From contig HG738139.1 of the NCBI GenBank assembly GCA_000499405.2, positions 12,362,398 to 12,426,397 on the forward strand: a DNA stretch of 64,000 bases. Reading direction: 5' to 3'. A program made the position numbers and the translations under genes. Position 1 is the stretch's first letter; every line of letters begins with the position of its first letter. The stretch is from Onchocerca volvulus. Taxonomy: Eukaryota > Nematoda > Chromadorea > Rhabditida > Onchocercidae. The notes beneath the pieces are model-generated. The model did no database searches and was not told the origin of the DNA. It saw only the letters and a list, made by a program, of their open reading frames with translations. Positions 26,677-37,363 of this stretch are shown in pieces.

Positions 26677-26749
26677 GGTCCAGTGGTGTAGTGGTTATCA
26701 CATCTGCTTTACACGCAGAAGGCCGGCGGTTCGATCCCGCCCTGGATCA
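26677..26749 (+). tRNA. tRNA-Val (anticodon TAC)
   Basis: The acceptor stem GGTCCAG pairs with CTGGATC (one G-T). The D-arm region is GTGTAGTGGTTATCAC. The anticodon stem TCTGC/GCAGA encloses loop TTTACAC, so the anticodon is TAC and the codon GTA (Val). The T-arm GGCGG-TTCGATC-CCGCC is intact, and A-box and B-box (GGTTCGATCCC) internal promoters are present. The discriminator base is A. No intron is present. A TTTT run at 26756 follows as Pol III terminator. Confidence 0.95.
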
Positions 26750-26755
26750 GCCTAG

Positions 26756-26759
26756 TTTT
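26756..26759 (+). terminator. Pol III T-run after tRNA-Val
   Basis: Four T residues begin seven bases after the tRNA discriminator base, the usual place for RNA polymerase III termination. Confidence 0.75.
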
Positions 26760-27276
26760 GCCAAAAAAGCAAGTATAAATAATTTTAAAACTTATTACTT
26801 TGACAATACTACTGTATAGCATCACCTCTTTTATCATGTAATTTAGGATGCGTTTCATTAAACGAACTATCAAGAGAGTAAACAATTGTTCATCATGACC
26901 TTTTACCTTTTTAATATTTTGGCAAAAAATGGACGGATGTAATTTGTCGTATCTTATCTGGCCAGAAGCAGAAGTATCAACATTTTGATTCATTTCCTTA
27001 ATTAATTATAATTTGCAGAAATTACATAAAATTTATTGATGAATAGTCTGCTTAGCAGAAAGTATTCATAAATATTTTTGGCCAAGAAAAACATTGGCAA
27101 AATATAAAAATTCATTTATTTTTGAGAAATGCAAACTTTGTAATGAATTCTTTGTCATTTATAAATTATCAAAATAGAATTTTGGCTTCTTTTGAATATT
27201 TTAATGTGAAATATAATTACTACTAGCTGCTTAATTAAATCTGTTTAATTAGAGGAAGTGATTGAAATTCAAAAGG

Positions 27277-28944
27277 ATGGAAAACATTAAATTCCTTCGT
27301 TGCATCATCTTTGCGCTTTCATTGTCTACTATTTTGGCTAGAAATTCAACTCTGGAAAGCGAAAATGAAGTATGTTAAATTAATTATGCATAATTATATT
27401 ATTTTTGATGCAAATTTTCATTTTAATAAACATTTTATAAATCAATAATTGTCGAAATATCTCACGATTGTTATAAATCATGCAGCTGCAAAATTTGATG
27501 ATTTCCAAGTAAATTAATTAGGATAGAATTAAGACAAAAAAATTTCAGAATCATCATAATTCATTTTCATATTTCAGCAGAATACAACGAATTCGTTGGA
27601 ATTTTCCATGTCAAAAATTAATAGTTGTATTGGTAAAATTCGTACAATTGCCGGTGTAAATCCAAATTTTCGCAATAATATTGATCGATTAGCACAAACT
27701 GCACAATATGATGCAATCGACAAAATATTGAGAAATAATGTTATTTTAGATATTTTTAAATTAAATTTCGAAAATTTGAATTAAATCGTTCGATTTTAAA
27801 GTTATTTTTACACTATGCTCAGATTAGTAAAATCAAGAAATATGATGGATTTTTTTTTTGAAAACAATAAATGAAAATATTCTATATAAATTCTTCCAAT
27901 CTCTCATAAAAAAATTTCTTTTCAGATGTTCTTGATGTGTACCGAAGATGAAATTTCGGCAATGACGATATTTCTTGACGAAGAAAGTGCGAGTATTCAA
28001 ATCATTCAACTTGTAGCGCAAAACATGACGAACGATGAGCGAAATTATGTGAATTTGCTAGAAAAAACGAATAATTTAGCATCACTTCGGGATTTTTATC
28101 TCAACAAATATAAGATAATTTGCAAATTCCCCATATATTTTATTCTTGAAATAGTTGAGGCATAAGCAAAGAATGTCCAATTAAAGCAAACATGCATCTA
28201 GATCATACGTAGAAATTCTAATTTATTTAGTACTGCGGAAACTACTCATCTTTTAAAACTTATTCCGTCCATCAATTATGAAAATCGTAAAGCTTTACAG
28301 ATCGAAATAAATCCAAAAACTTCAGTTTACAATTAGTTATTTATAATTGACAACTTTTATTAGTTATAACGAAACCTCCTACACTAAAATAGGGATCGTA
28401 AAAAAAGATTTCGGACAAATCTCCATCCTACATTTACATTTTCGAATCATTCGACTTCTCATATTCAAATAAATCTAAAAATTATTGAAAATAAATGAGT
28501 TTAATTTGCAGAATTTACCGCATTACCAATATGAAATGTTACGAAAATCATACAACAAAATCATGAACAAATTTGCAAACAGTAATTTGAAAGTAAATAT
28601 CGCGCAATTCTTGAATACATTAATACCAAATGACAGTAATAAAATGAGGGTGAGATATTCACATTATCATATATCTCCATATAAAATGCAGTTGGGAACT
28701 TAAACAATAAGTTCTAACGAATTTAATCTGAAATGATACATTAACAACTTTATTCAATGATTGCCAGAAATCTAATTAGCAAGAAGTTCTTTTCTTTTTC
28801 CAGGCATACGGAACGGTATCTGAAGAAGACAAGCTTATTGCATTTATTAACAAGAAAATGGCTTCAACGAATTTCACGGACAATGATAGACGTGAAATTG
28901 AGCAGTATTTAAAAGGTCTTTTTATGTCGCTAAAACTTGACTAA
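27277..28944 (+). CDS. Secreted helical protein of unknown family
   Basis: Exons 27277-27369, 27578-27739, 27926-28153, 28512-28649 and 28804-28944 (TAA) are all phase 0 and give about 253 residues. The first 21 residues (MENIKFLRCIIFALSLSTIL..) form a signal peptide, so the product is probably secreted. The rest is Asn/Lys/Ile-rich and looks mainly alpha-helical: INSCIGKIRTIAG, MCTEDEISAMTIFLDEE, LPHYQYEMLRKSYNKIM and SEEDKLIAFINKKM. It has few cysteines and no transmembrane helix after the signal. The third exon's donor (GTTGAG at 28154) and the second exon's donor (GTTATT) are weak, so those borders are uncertain. I do not recognise the family. Fatty-acid/retinoid-binding (FAR) or SXP/RAL-2-type proteins are helical secreted nematode families, but no diagnostic motif of either is visible. 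Confidence 0.65.
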
Positions 28945-30139
28945 CGAACAACGAGCCGAGAAGACAATTTCCATCTCTTTTGGTATACAGAATCAATTCT
29001 ATTTGTGACATTTTTTAATAATCATTACTCTTTTTTTTTTTTTTGAATCATTAAAATGATCGCTAAAATGCACCTTTAACATAGAGAACTAGAAATTGTT
29101 TCCAAAAAATCATTGACGCGTTCCAAAAATTTAAAAAGTATTAAGGAATCATAAGTTATAGCGAAAATACTTGATTTATTACCTGAAAAAATACGAGAAA
29201 AAAATCCAAGTACAGCAGATTAATAGCGAAAGCAATTGCTTCAACAGAAATTAGAAATGGTGAAATGATGACAAAATGGATCAAAAAATGACCAAAATGG
29301 ATCAAGTTTGCTCTAGCATTATGCCTCTATCTATCTATATATGTATATATTTTCCACAACTTCACAATCCAAACTATTTTTAATGATAGAGATAATTTCT
29401 TTCTCTTTTCTATCTGATTGAAGAAAGTCTAAAATCAAAAGAGTCACCGAAAATTTTTTCTTGAGAATTATAATAAAATTATGAAGTTCAGCATATCCTG
29501 CAAAGCAAATAAACGGTTTGATAATTTTATGAATACAAGAATGGAATAAATGATCGATGGAAATAATAAACTTCTGTGATCAAATCTATACAGTTCAGGA
29601 ATAACTGTTCATAATTTTTTGATGAATATATGGAAGCCTACTACCTATTTTATTTATGAAAATCTGAAATTCATGTTATTTGAACACCAGGTCTAAAGAT
29701 TCGGTAATCCAATAACTTGAATTTCAGAAATATTAAATTCAAGAAATTTTTTGGATTTTTGCTATTTCGATATTACAAAATTTAATGCTGAAGAAATCAT
29801 CAAAAAGTCCGAAACCAACTCGTTTACATGTTTTTGGCTGGGTTGAAGTTAAGTTTTTAATAAATTCATACAGTGGTGTAACAGTCTAGTTCTTCTAATC
29901 TTTCGTATAAAAATAACCTGTCAGATGATATAAATTTTACTGTTGCTTTAATTAGTGAATTTACGAAGAAAAATCTGATTGTGCAAGTGAACTCCTCAGG
30001 GTTCTAAATGCTGTAATCAAATACAGGTTTTTGAAATAAATACTAACATGACAAATCAACGAGCAAGATTTGAATAAGTGGAAAATCAGCATCCGAAAAT
30101 AAATTTATAATCCGAGCCACTAAAGAACAGTGATTAAAC
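28945..30139. other. Intergenic gap between convergent genes
   Basis: No exon is visible. The gap is AT-rich and separates the 3' ends of the unknown secreted protein gene and the BED-finger gene. It contains T-runs (29031-29044) and a short TATATAT tract near 29340. Confidence 0.7.
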
Positions 30140-33100
30140 TCAAACATCGGAAAGTTGAACCAATTCTTCATCGGTAACTCCTGTTTCTACAGCTGTGGCT
30201 GATTCGGCTGATCTCAATTCTTCGATACACTGCATAACAGCGCAACGAACAAGCTCCCGTTGTTCCGGAGGGAATGTTAGAATAGATGAGGTGATAGTGC
30301 GGCTAAAGTGCTCATCAACTATATCGTGTTGACTTTTTTCCTCTCCAGCCAACAAATTTAAATTTCCCATCGATCTATCTGTCTCCTGGAATATGTAGAG
30401 AAATTATTTCAAATAACAACTTTAGAGAGGTAAAAACAATGACAAAAGTATTACTTGATGCACTACGAAACTATCCTACTCCGAAAAGCATATTATCATC
30501 ATTCTGTGATTATCGACTTTGTTGTAAACCAATTTTATTCATATAACTTTCTAATTTCACAACAATTTAATGTAAAAAAAAAAAATCAAGATATACCAAA
30601 TTTGTATCTTCGTAATGTTCAAGATCGTTGTTACCGTTTCTGGAGACTGGTTGTGTCAGTTCAGAATCGGAAATGCTGCGCTTCAGACGTGGTGGTAGAG
30701 TAGCATCTTCGCTTCTATTTTCCATGGAAGATAATTCGCTGAAAAAAAGCAATTAAAACTAAAGATAAATTAAATAGACCAATTTTTGGTTTTTATCAGA
30801 AGATTTCACAAGGATGAAATAAACTGTAATTGCTGAAATTACTTATTGACGAATGAAGTTCCATCATTCGATTTTGAAATAATTTCTTCAAATGAATTTC
30901 CATCCTGCACGTATACCACATCGACATATTCATCGTCTGTGTAACTGAAGTTCAAACTGAGATTTTCAAAATTAAAAATAGAAAATGAATATGAAACATC
31001 CTTCTTCAATTACCAAATCAAAGCATTGAAAAACCATTTTCTATAGGTAGAAGAGTTATAAAAAAGCATCGTAAATTTCCAGCCATTTACTTACGAGCCA
31101 TCTTCTCGAATGAATACTTCGCCAGCATACGACGGACCTCCTTCATTCGCATAACTATTGTAAGCTATGACTTTTCCTTTATCAACACAGTGCTGTGCAA
31201 CTGCATATTGCTGTTCTGAAAAATCATGATAGAATCATATGCATTAAAAAGTTATCATTTGCTATAAAAATTCCAGTATTATTAGCAACAGATCTATTTT
31301 TTTTTTTTTTTTTTTGCAAGCAGTCATAAATCTTACAATTACTGAATCTTCTTACTGACTCATTTTTAAGCGTTTTTCCTACCTAACCCTCTAGCAACCT
31401 TCGATTAATTTACCTTGAGGATAAAAATTATGTAAATGAAAGAATACTATATCACTTCAGAGAAATTTACAAAAACTATAATATTAATATAATTCTAGCA
31501 CCTAAAACCATCATACCATCATAATCATCGAAATCTTCTTCATCAACTTCTTCCACCCATGCGCTATCATCATCAATATCAAAGCCATCATCACCTCTAG
31601 GCTTTCCAGCAATTGCTGTAACGCGTTTTGTTACCGGTCTGATGATTCCTTCAATCAGATTATCGTGCATTTTTCGTAAATGACGTAGCATCGCTCTTGT
31701 TGAACCCAACTTGCGTACCATGACCTGAAAGTAAAGTAAATTCATCATGATGCTGTTAAGAGACAAGGAGATTAAAAATTAAATATGAATAGAATATCGG
31801 TATCCAACTTGCATTTGAAGTAATTCGTTGTAGATTTCCGTTAAGCGAAATAAATATTGGTACTACCGCAAGAATAAAAAGTCTAGAGATCAAAAGGGAT
31901 AGTTATTATTTTAGCAAAAACTTACTGGTGAAAAACAAAACCTACCATTCCACAAATCCTGCATTTTGCTTTTGATTCACCATCCTCGTCGAATTTCTCA
32001 CAAAATAACCAGACTTTTGATTTTGCCCTAGCCAGCGGGTCATCCGCAGCCTCCTCTTCATGCCTGAATTCAAAAAATTATGTAACGAATATTCACAATG
32101 AATTTTTCTATGGAGAAATTACTTTTCTTCGTCAGTACCTTTCTCACACTTACTTTTTTTCTTGTTAAAAAAAAAAAGATTTTATTTTGCAAAAGGCATC
32201 ATCAAAACACAGTGAAACTTAAACTGAGGTTAGAACCTTTAACTATATCATTTTATTGAAGCTGTTTGCCTTATTAAAAAGAAAGCAAAACTACTGACAA
32301 AACGCAATAAAAAATGATGAAGAGATACGAAATAAAAGGCAGTATCTTCAAGGATACTGAACGGACTCAAATGAATGGAAAAGTGAAGTCAGAGAATATT
32401 TAAAGCAACCTTAAAGCTTCTTGTCTAATTGACTCTTCCACATTTTTATCCCAATTCTTTGGCTCATCAATTCTTTTTCGCCTTATAATTTTATCCTTTT
32501 TTGGCATTCCCAAGCATCTTACGGAGTGAGTAACCAAAGTGATGTTGCTGCCAGATACTGGTGCTGCGCTATAAAATATGAAAACATTATCAAGGCTCTG
32601 AAAATGTTGATAAATGACAAGTTCTCTCAATCTGATCCCTGAACAACATATAAAAGATTTTCTGCAGCTCTGAAATTTCTGATATTTTCAGTCCAAATAT
32701 TAACTTCTTAGCTTCAATTGCTTGAGCTCACTACTATAAAAATTAATGTTGGAAGTCAAATAATGGATGAACTATTACCCAACACGCGATTTCTTCACAT
32801 CAAGTCTAGATGACATAGGCGTCGGTGAATAGCTTTTCCGTTTAGATGAGCGAGTTGATCGACGTAATGGAGAACCACTGGCTAAAAATTGCGATCAAAA
32901 ACCAGCCTAACTTTAGAACCTAACGATAAGCTTCCTATTGTGTTTTTAGCATATTTCAATTGAATATTTATTTATGTACTCTGCTTTTTTTTTTGTCATT
33001 TAATTCAAGAAATAGCTAACAGCTTCTCTGCGCAGATAAAAAAAAAAAGTAGATATCATAAGCTACTAGCAATAATTAAACATAACGAACAAATTATACT

Positions 33101-33791
33101 ATTAGTTAAAATTATATGGAAGTTGCATATCGCATTTCTGCGAGATACTACTGCTTTGTTTAAGTACTAGAGCGATTTCAACAGTTCGAAAAACGAACAG
33201 TCTGAAAGTTCCATTCCAATCGATGGGGCACGCGTATCAATACCATCATCTTCATCCTGGATACTACCATCCGAACCATCAATTCGTGAGATTCGTGATG
33301 TAGTCATTCGAACATAACCAGGTCTATTTTCGACTGCTTCTCCCTAAAAAATTGTAATAATGCCTTGTAATTATTTATCCTATCAAAAAAAGAAAAAAAG
33401 AAAAAAGAAAAAAAACTGAATAATGTCTATGATGGGTATATTTTAAATTCAAAACTACTGTCAATGTTGGTTAGCTGAACATCAGTGATTCCTATTACAA
33501 AAACTTGCTTTCAGATAGATTAAATAAAATAGCACAAGAATCGATGCTTAAAAAGGAAATTTAAGCATGGTCATTCATGTAGTGCAGTTAAATAAATGAT
33601 ACTCTTGGGTCAAAACAAACCCTCATTTTGTGAATCTGTTGCCAAAGTGTTGTAAGTGCAATCTGTTCACCCGTTTCCTCTGCAATTCTGTCTTTTAATT
33701 CACGCAAACTTTTGATAGAACCATCCAATCGTTGCTGCATTAAATCCATCACTTCTTTTTTATCAAACACATTACCCTGTCGTCGGCCCAT
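30140..33791 (-). CDS. BED-type zinc finger protein
   Basis: Ten minus-strand exons chain in phase: 33621-33791, 33199-33343, 32779-32881, 32410-32568, 31946-32063, 31517-31724, 31095-31215, 30843-30956, 30597-30738, 30140-30385 (TGA), 508 residues. The N-terminus (MGRRQGNVFDKKEVMDLMQQ..) is a compact, possibly helical block of about 57 residues that I do not recognise. A basic, Ser-rich linker with KRK and RRKR stretches looks like nuclear localisation signals. A BED zinc finger spans about 207-255: VWLFCEKF, CRICGM (C-x2-C at 227 and 230), LRHLRKMH (H-x4-H at 247 and 252). Acidic stretches follow (DIDDDSAWVEEVDEEDFDDY). Near the C-terminus, SILTFPPEQRELVRCAVMQC resembles a BESS-type protein-interaction motif. 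BED fingers bind DNA, so a nuclear transcription or chromatin role is likely. Exon 2's donor (GTTCGT) is the weakest signal. Confidence 0.88.
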
Positions 33792-34053
33792 TTTCTAAAC
33801 AGAATAATAAATGATTATTTTTTGTTAAACAAAACAATCAGTAATAAATTGAAGGAAGATAAGTTTTAGTACCGAAAGAAATGCATAACAAATACATTAC
33901 AAAAAACAAAAAACTCTTTTATTTTATTAAGATATGATAAATGCTATAATAGTAAAGTTAAATATCAATCGAGAAAATGAACTCTCATAACCAAACTTTC
34001 ATCTTTCTTTCATTTCTATTTTTTTTTTTTTAGATTTTGATTTTCTTCCCTCT

Positions 34054-34290
34054 TTTCCCGTATGATGAACTTTTGAATGCAGAAACCTTCCCTGCCTGCA
34101 AACATTACTGCCCCTCACATCGACCAAAAATTCTCCCGCAACCTCCCCGGACCCGCAATCCCGAATAATCCCCCAACCTTGCTACCGGCCAAGGAAGACT
34201 TCAAAGCTCGCCACCATGAAATACTCAGTGTAAGAGAATTGACGGCCCTGGCCTGCAAGCGTGCGTTGAGTTAAAATTACGGTACGCGCA
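34054..34290 (+). other. GC-rich island with a 65-codon open frame
   Basis: Bases about 34077-34274 are strikingly C/G-rich beside AT-rich flanks. On the plus strand they hold an open frame from ATG 34077 to TAA 34274, rich in Pro and Ala (KPSLPANITAPHIDQ.., LSVRELTALACKRAL). A possible acceptor (GAATGCAG) precedes it and a GTAAGA donor-like site lies inside at about 34229. I recognise no family. It may be an exon of an unseen gene, a decayed gene or foreign DNA. Codon choice (CCC, GCC, CGC, CTC) differs from every other gene in the window. Confidence 0.5.
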
Positions 34291-34441
34291 ATGAAAACAT
34301 TTTATCTCTCAGTGTAATTTGAAATCTCAATGAAAATTTTGGATGTAAATTCTGGTAATTACATTTTAGCAAAAGATAGTATCTATAATCTAAAGGATAT
34401 TTGAGGGAATAGTGTACACAAACTCGGTCACTTATTGGAAT

Positions 34442-34534
34442 ATATGGAAATTCATTCAAAATTCAGGACATATAATAAATAAAAGAGCACTAGAGAGCCT
34501 AATTAAGGCTGGAGTGTTTGATAGTGTGCATCAA
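34442..34534 (+). pseudogene. dnaE: Fragment resembling Wolbachia dnaE (DNA polymerase III alpha)
   Basis: In one frame the stretch reads FIQNSGHIINKRALESLIKA followed by GVFDSVHQ. That is the conserved N-K-R-A-L-E-x-L-I-K-x-G-x-F-D element of the bacterial replicative polymerase alpha subunit, and closest in my memory to alphaproteobacterial (Wolbachia/Rickettsia) forms. There is no start codon, no upstream or downstream DnaE similarity, and the frame runs into unrelated sequence and a stop at about 34639. This reads as a nuclear Wolbachia transfer, a common event in filarial genomes. The match is from memory and covers only about 30 codons. Confidence 0.6.
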
Positions 34535-34639
34535 AAAAAACATTTAGAATATGCAGTAACTTGGTTTGTACTTTTCTTAATTTGGTTGATTATATGTATA
34601 GTTTATTATAGACAAAATAAATGCCATCCGAGTAATTGA

Positions 34640-37363
34640 TACATGTGTACATGCATTGCGATTTACAGGTAATTTATGGATAGGTGGGTATTATCTAAGT
34701 TGCTTGATAAATCTTTGGTCTTTCATAGTATCCGTACTCTAAAAAATGCTTGATTGTAGAGATTCAAGAAATTGTCGAAAAGTATGACCGAGGGAAAATT
34801 ATTTCTCGTCTTCGCTTTTCGTTATTTCCACAAACCTTTACCAGATGATATTGCAGCATTGTCTGCGAGCGATGCAAAGAAATTACGATTTGTATCGCAA
34901 TTTATATAATTTCTTTGAAGATTCCTCTAAGCATCAGTACTTTCCGAAACAAGTAAACAGGCGAATATTTTATGTAAGAAGTGGAAAGGTTTTAAAGCTC
35001 CAAATAAAAAAGCTTCTTTCATGTGAAGTAATCTCGAAGATATTTTTGCGAATAAGACATCTTTTCAAGGAATGGATAATGAATGTTGAAATAATTACCG
35101 TTCAAAAGGAAATGCATTGTGTCATCATTTCAATTGTCATTTTAGGCTGATGTTCGAACAATATGTAAAGATCAATGACATACTACTTCATTGATTACAC
35201 CTAAATTTTTTCATAAATTGGTTTGTTTCATTTTCTTTTGATAACGAATTTTTTAATTTTATCCAGAATGAGAACGGTAACAATGACTGAAAGGAAATTG
35301 CTTCGGACGATAATTCATTTCCTGTTTCATTTGTTTTCTGGAGAATTTTCGCATATCTCTTTATACAATGCAATTTCTATTAATCTATTGGATTCCACCT
35401 AATTTTAAGTTTTGTATAACACAACGATCATCAATTGATGATATTTAAAGCCATACGTTATTTAAGAATTTATGGAAGTTTTTGCAATCTAGATAAATAA
35501 AAATGTAAATGTTCATTGTTCATTTGCACAGGATGTTTCAAATTCTTCAGCGATTGATTTGAAATTTTAATGCAACGTTGCATCCGAATAGGCGCGTGTT
35601 TTTATATAGATAAGGTCCGTATTTAAGAACTTTCGGAGATTTAAGATTTTGAATAAACGGACATTTAAATTTTTATTCATAAAGATTGACTGAACTCAGC
35701 CATGCGAAACGTGTCCAGCTAATGTGGAATAGATTGGTTGTAATGTATTGTTTTTTCTTCTTTACTGTACAGGCTCTTACGATAAGAAAGAAGTAACCAT
35801 AACAAACAAAACGATTTTTGTTATCAAACAGATAAGAAAAAAATTTGATTACGATAAATTTAATCTTATTGAAGCATCAAATGATCACCAATGATATTAC
35901 GCATAATATAAGTAAGTGACATATTGTAAATCTAAATAGTACTTTATAATATTGACCTATCTGCTTATGATTCCGAAATTATAGGTTGAATCGAATTTTA
36001 TGATGAATTTTATATATCATAGAATCCGTTTCTCAATTCTGATCAGCTTCTCGTTTCAGAAGTTTGATCTTTCCTGCTAATTGGAGCATTACAATCAATC
36101 ATGTTCGCCATTAACAGTTCAGACTTCGTCCTCGTTCCCTCTCAGGATTATTTTTCGAATATGATTGTTAATTTAATCATAGAAAACGAATTTCTGATTT
36201 TTCTTGACAATATTTCTATAAATAATGCCAAAATTCACATAAACTTCAATCCATAATCTTTTTATCTCCGCTGCCGATGATACATAAGCCTCATAATCTG
36301 TCTTTATTCAGAGCAAAATAAAGACAAAAAAATTTTTCAATGATTTTAATTTGCTATTCTTAAAATGCCAAAATGATTGCCCAACAATATATATTAAATT
36401 GCAGAATTCTTGTATGAAAGTAATTTAACATCTCGAAGAATTCAAACAAAAAATATTTATTGAAGTAAACGATTTTCTGCTCTCAAACTTGAAAAAAAAA
36501 AATGCCAATGCTCTTTTGGAAAAATCATTTATTTCTCTCCTCCATGTGAAAAGTATTGACTTTAAAAAAAGAAAAAAAGAGACATTTTATTACTTAAGGT
36601 TTTCTCTTTTTCTAGACTAGGCAATGGCTTTGATTGAAGAAGCCTAGGCCTTAGTATTATTATAGAAATTAGGCTTGAAGAGTGGTGGAGCCTTTTTCCC
36701 TGTAAAACAGACACACTCTTCTTTCTTGTTTGCCAATTTCATCAATTCGCCTTTGTCATTTTTCCTTGTCATCTAATCATATTTACTTTACTGATTTGCT
36801 TCAACCATCCCAAACTGAGAGCTTTCGAAAGGAAAAAAAAGTGGAACGGAGGGAGGGAAATTAGATTTTTCGTAATTTCAAACTGATGCGATAACAAAAA
36901 AAAAAAAAAAAAAAAAGGACGAACGAAAGAAGAACTGAAGTGATGAATAAAATATAAGTTAAAAGTAATCGACATTCAGTTATCAGTTGAATAACTGAAA
37001 GCGTCCTAAAGTTTTTTTTTAGGAAATAACCTTAACTGGCTCGAATTAAGAAAGAATGTTTTTTGTATTTCGCATAATTTTTCACAATTATTTTTATTTC
37101 ACACTCATGATTGTGATGCTTTAAGTCTGAAAGTTTTTCGGATTTCAAATATCCGAAATTTTCGACCATTCAGCATTTGAATTGATTCAGACTTAGAATC
37201 CTGTTTCTTTCTGGAAGTTGCCAATTTTCGATGAATTTTTAATGTTTCTGATTGAATCTTTTTATATTTTTGAAATTTCTTCGACACCGTATAAAAGATT
37301 TTAAAAACTGAAAAATTAGCGACTTGAATTTGTGCGAATTCTCTTTCCATTATATTTTAGATC
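34640..37363. other. Intergenic region before the DUF19-type gene
   Basis: No exon chain is supported. At 34812-34920 a frame reads KPLPDDIAALSASDAKKLRF before a stop, less AT-biased than the flanks; it may be more decayed DNA linked to the neighbouring dnaE-like piece. A minus-strand frame at 37105-37350 (81 residues, very basic) abuts the DUF19 gene but lacks flanking exons. Poly-A (36897-36917) and A/T-rich tracts fill the rest. Confidence 0.6.

Noticed and set aside
26709..26993. Minus-strand frame of 94 codons
   Set aside because: Its 3' end overlaps the tRNA-Val gene in antisense, and it has no exon partners.
37105..37350. Minus-strand open frame of 81 very basic codons, abutting the DUF19 start
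   Set aside because: No flanking exons, no recognisable domain, and composition typical of random Lys/Arg/Ser-rich frames in AT-rich DNA. Kept only as a remark.
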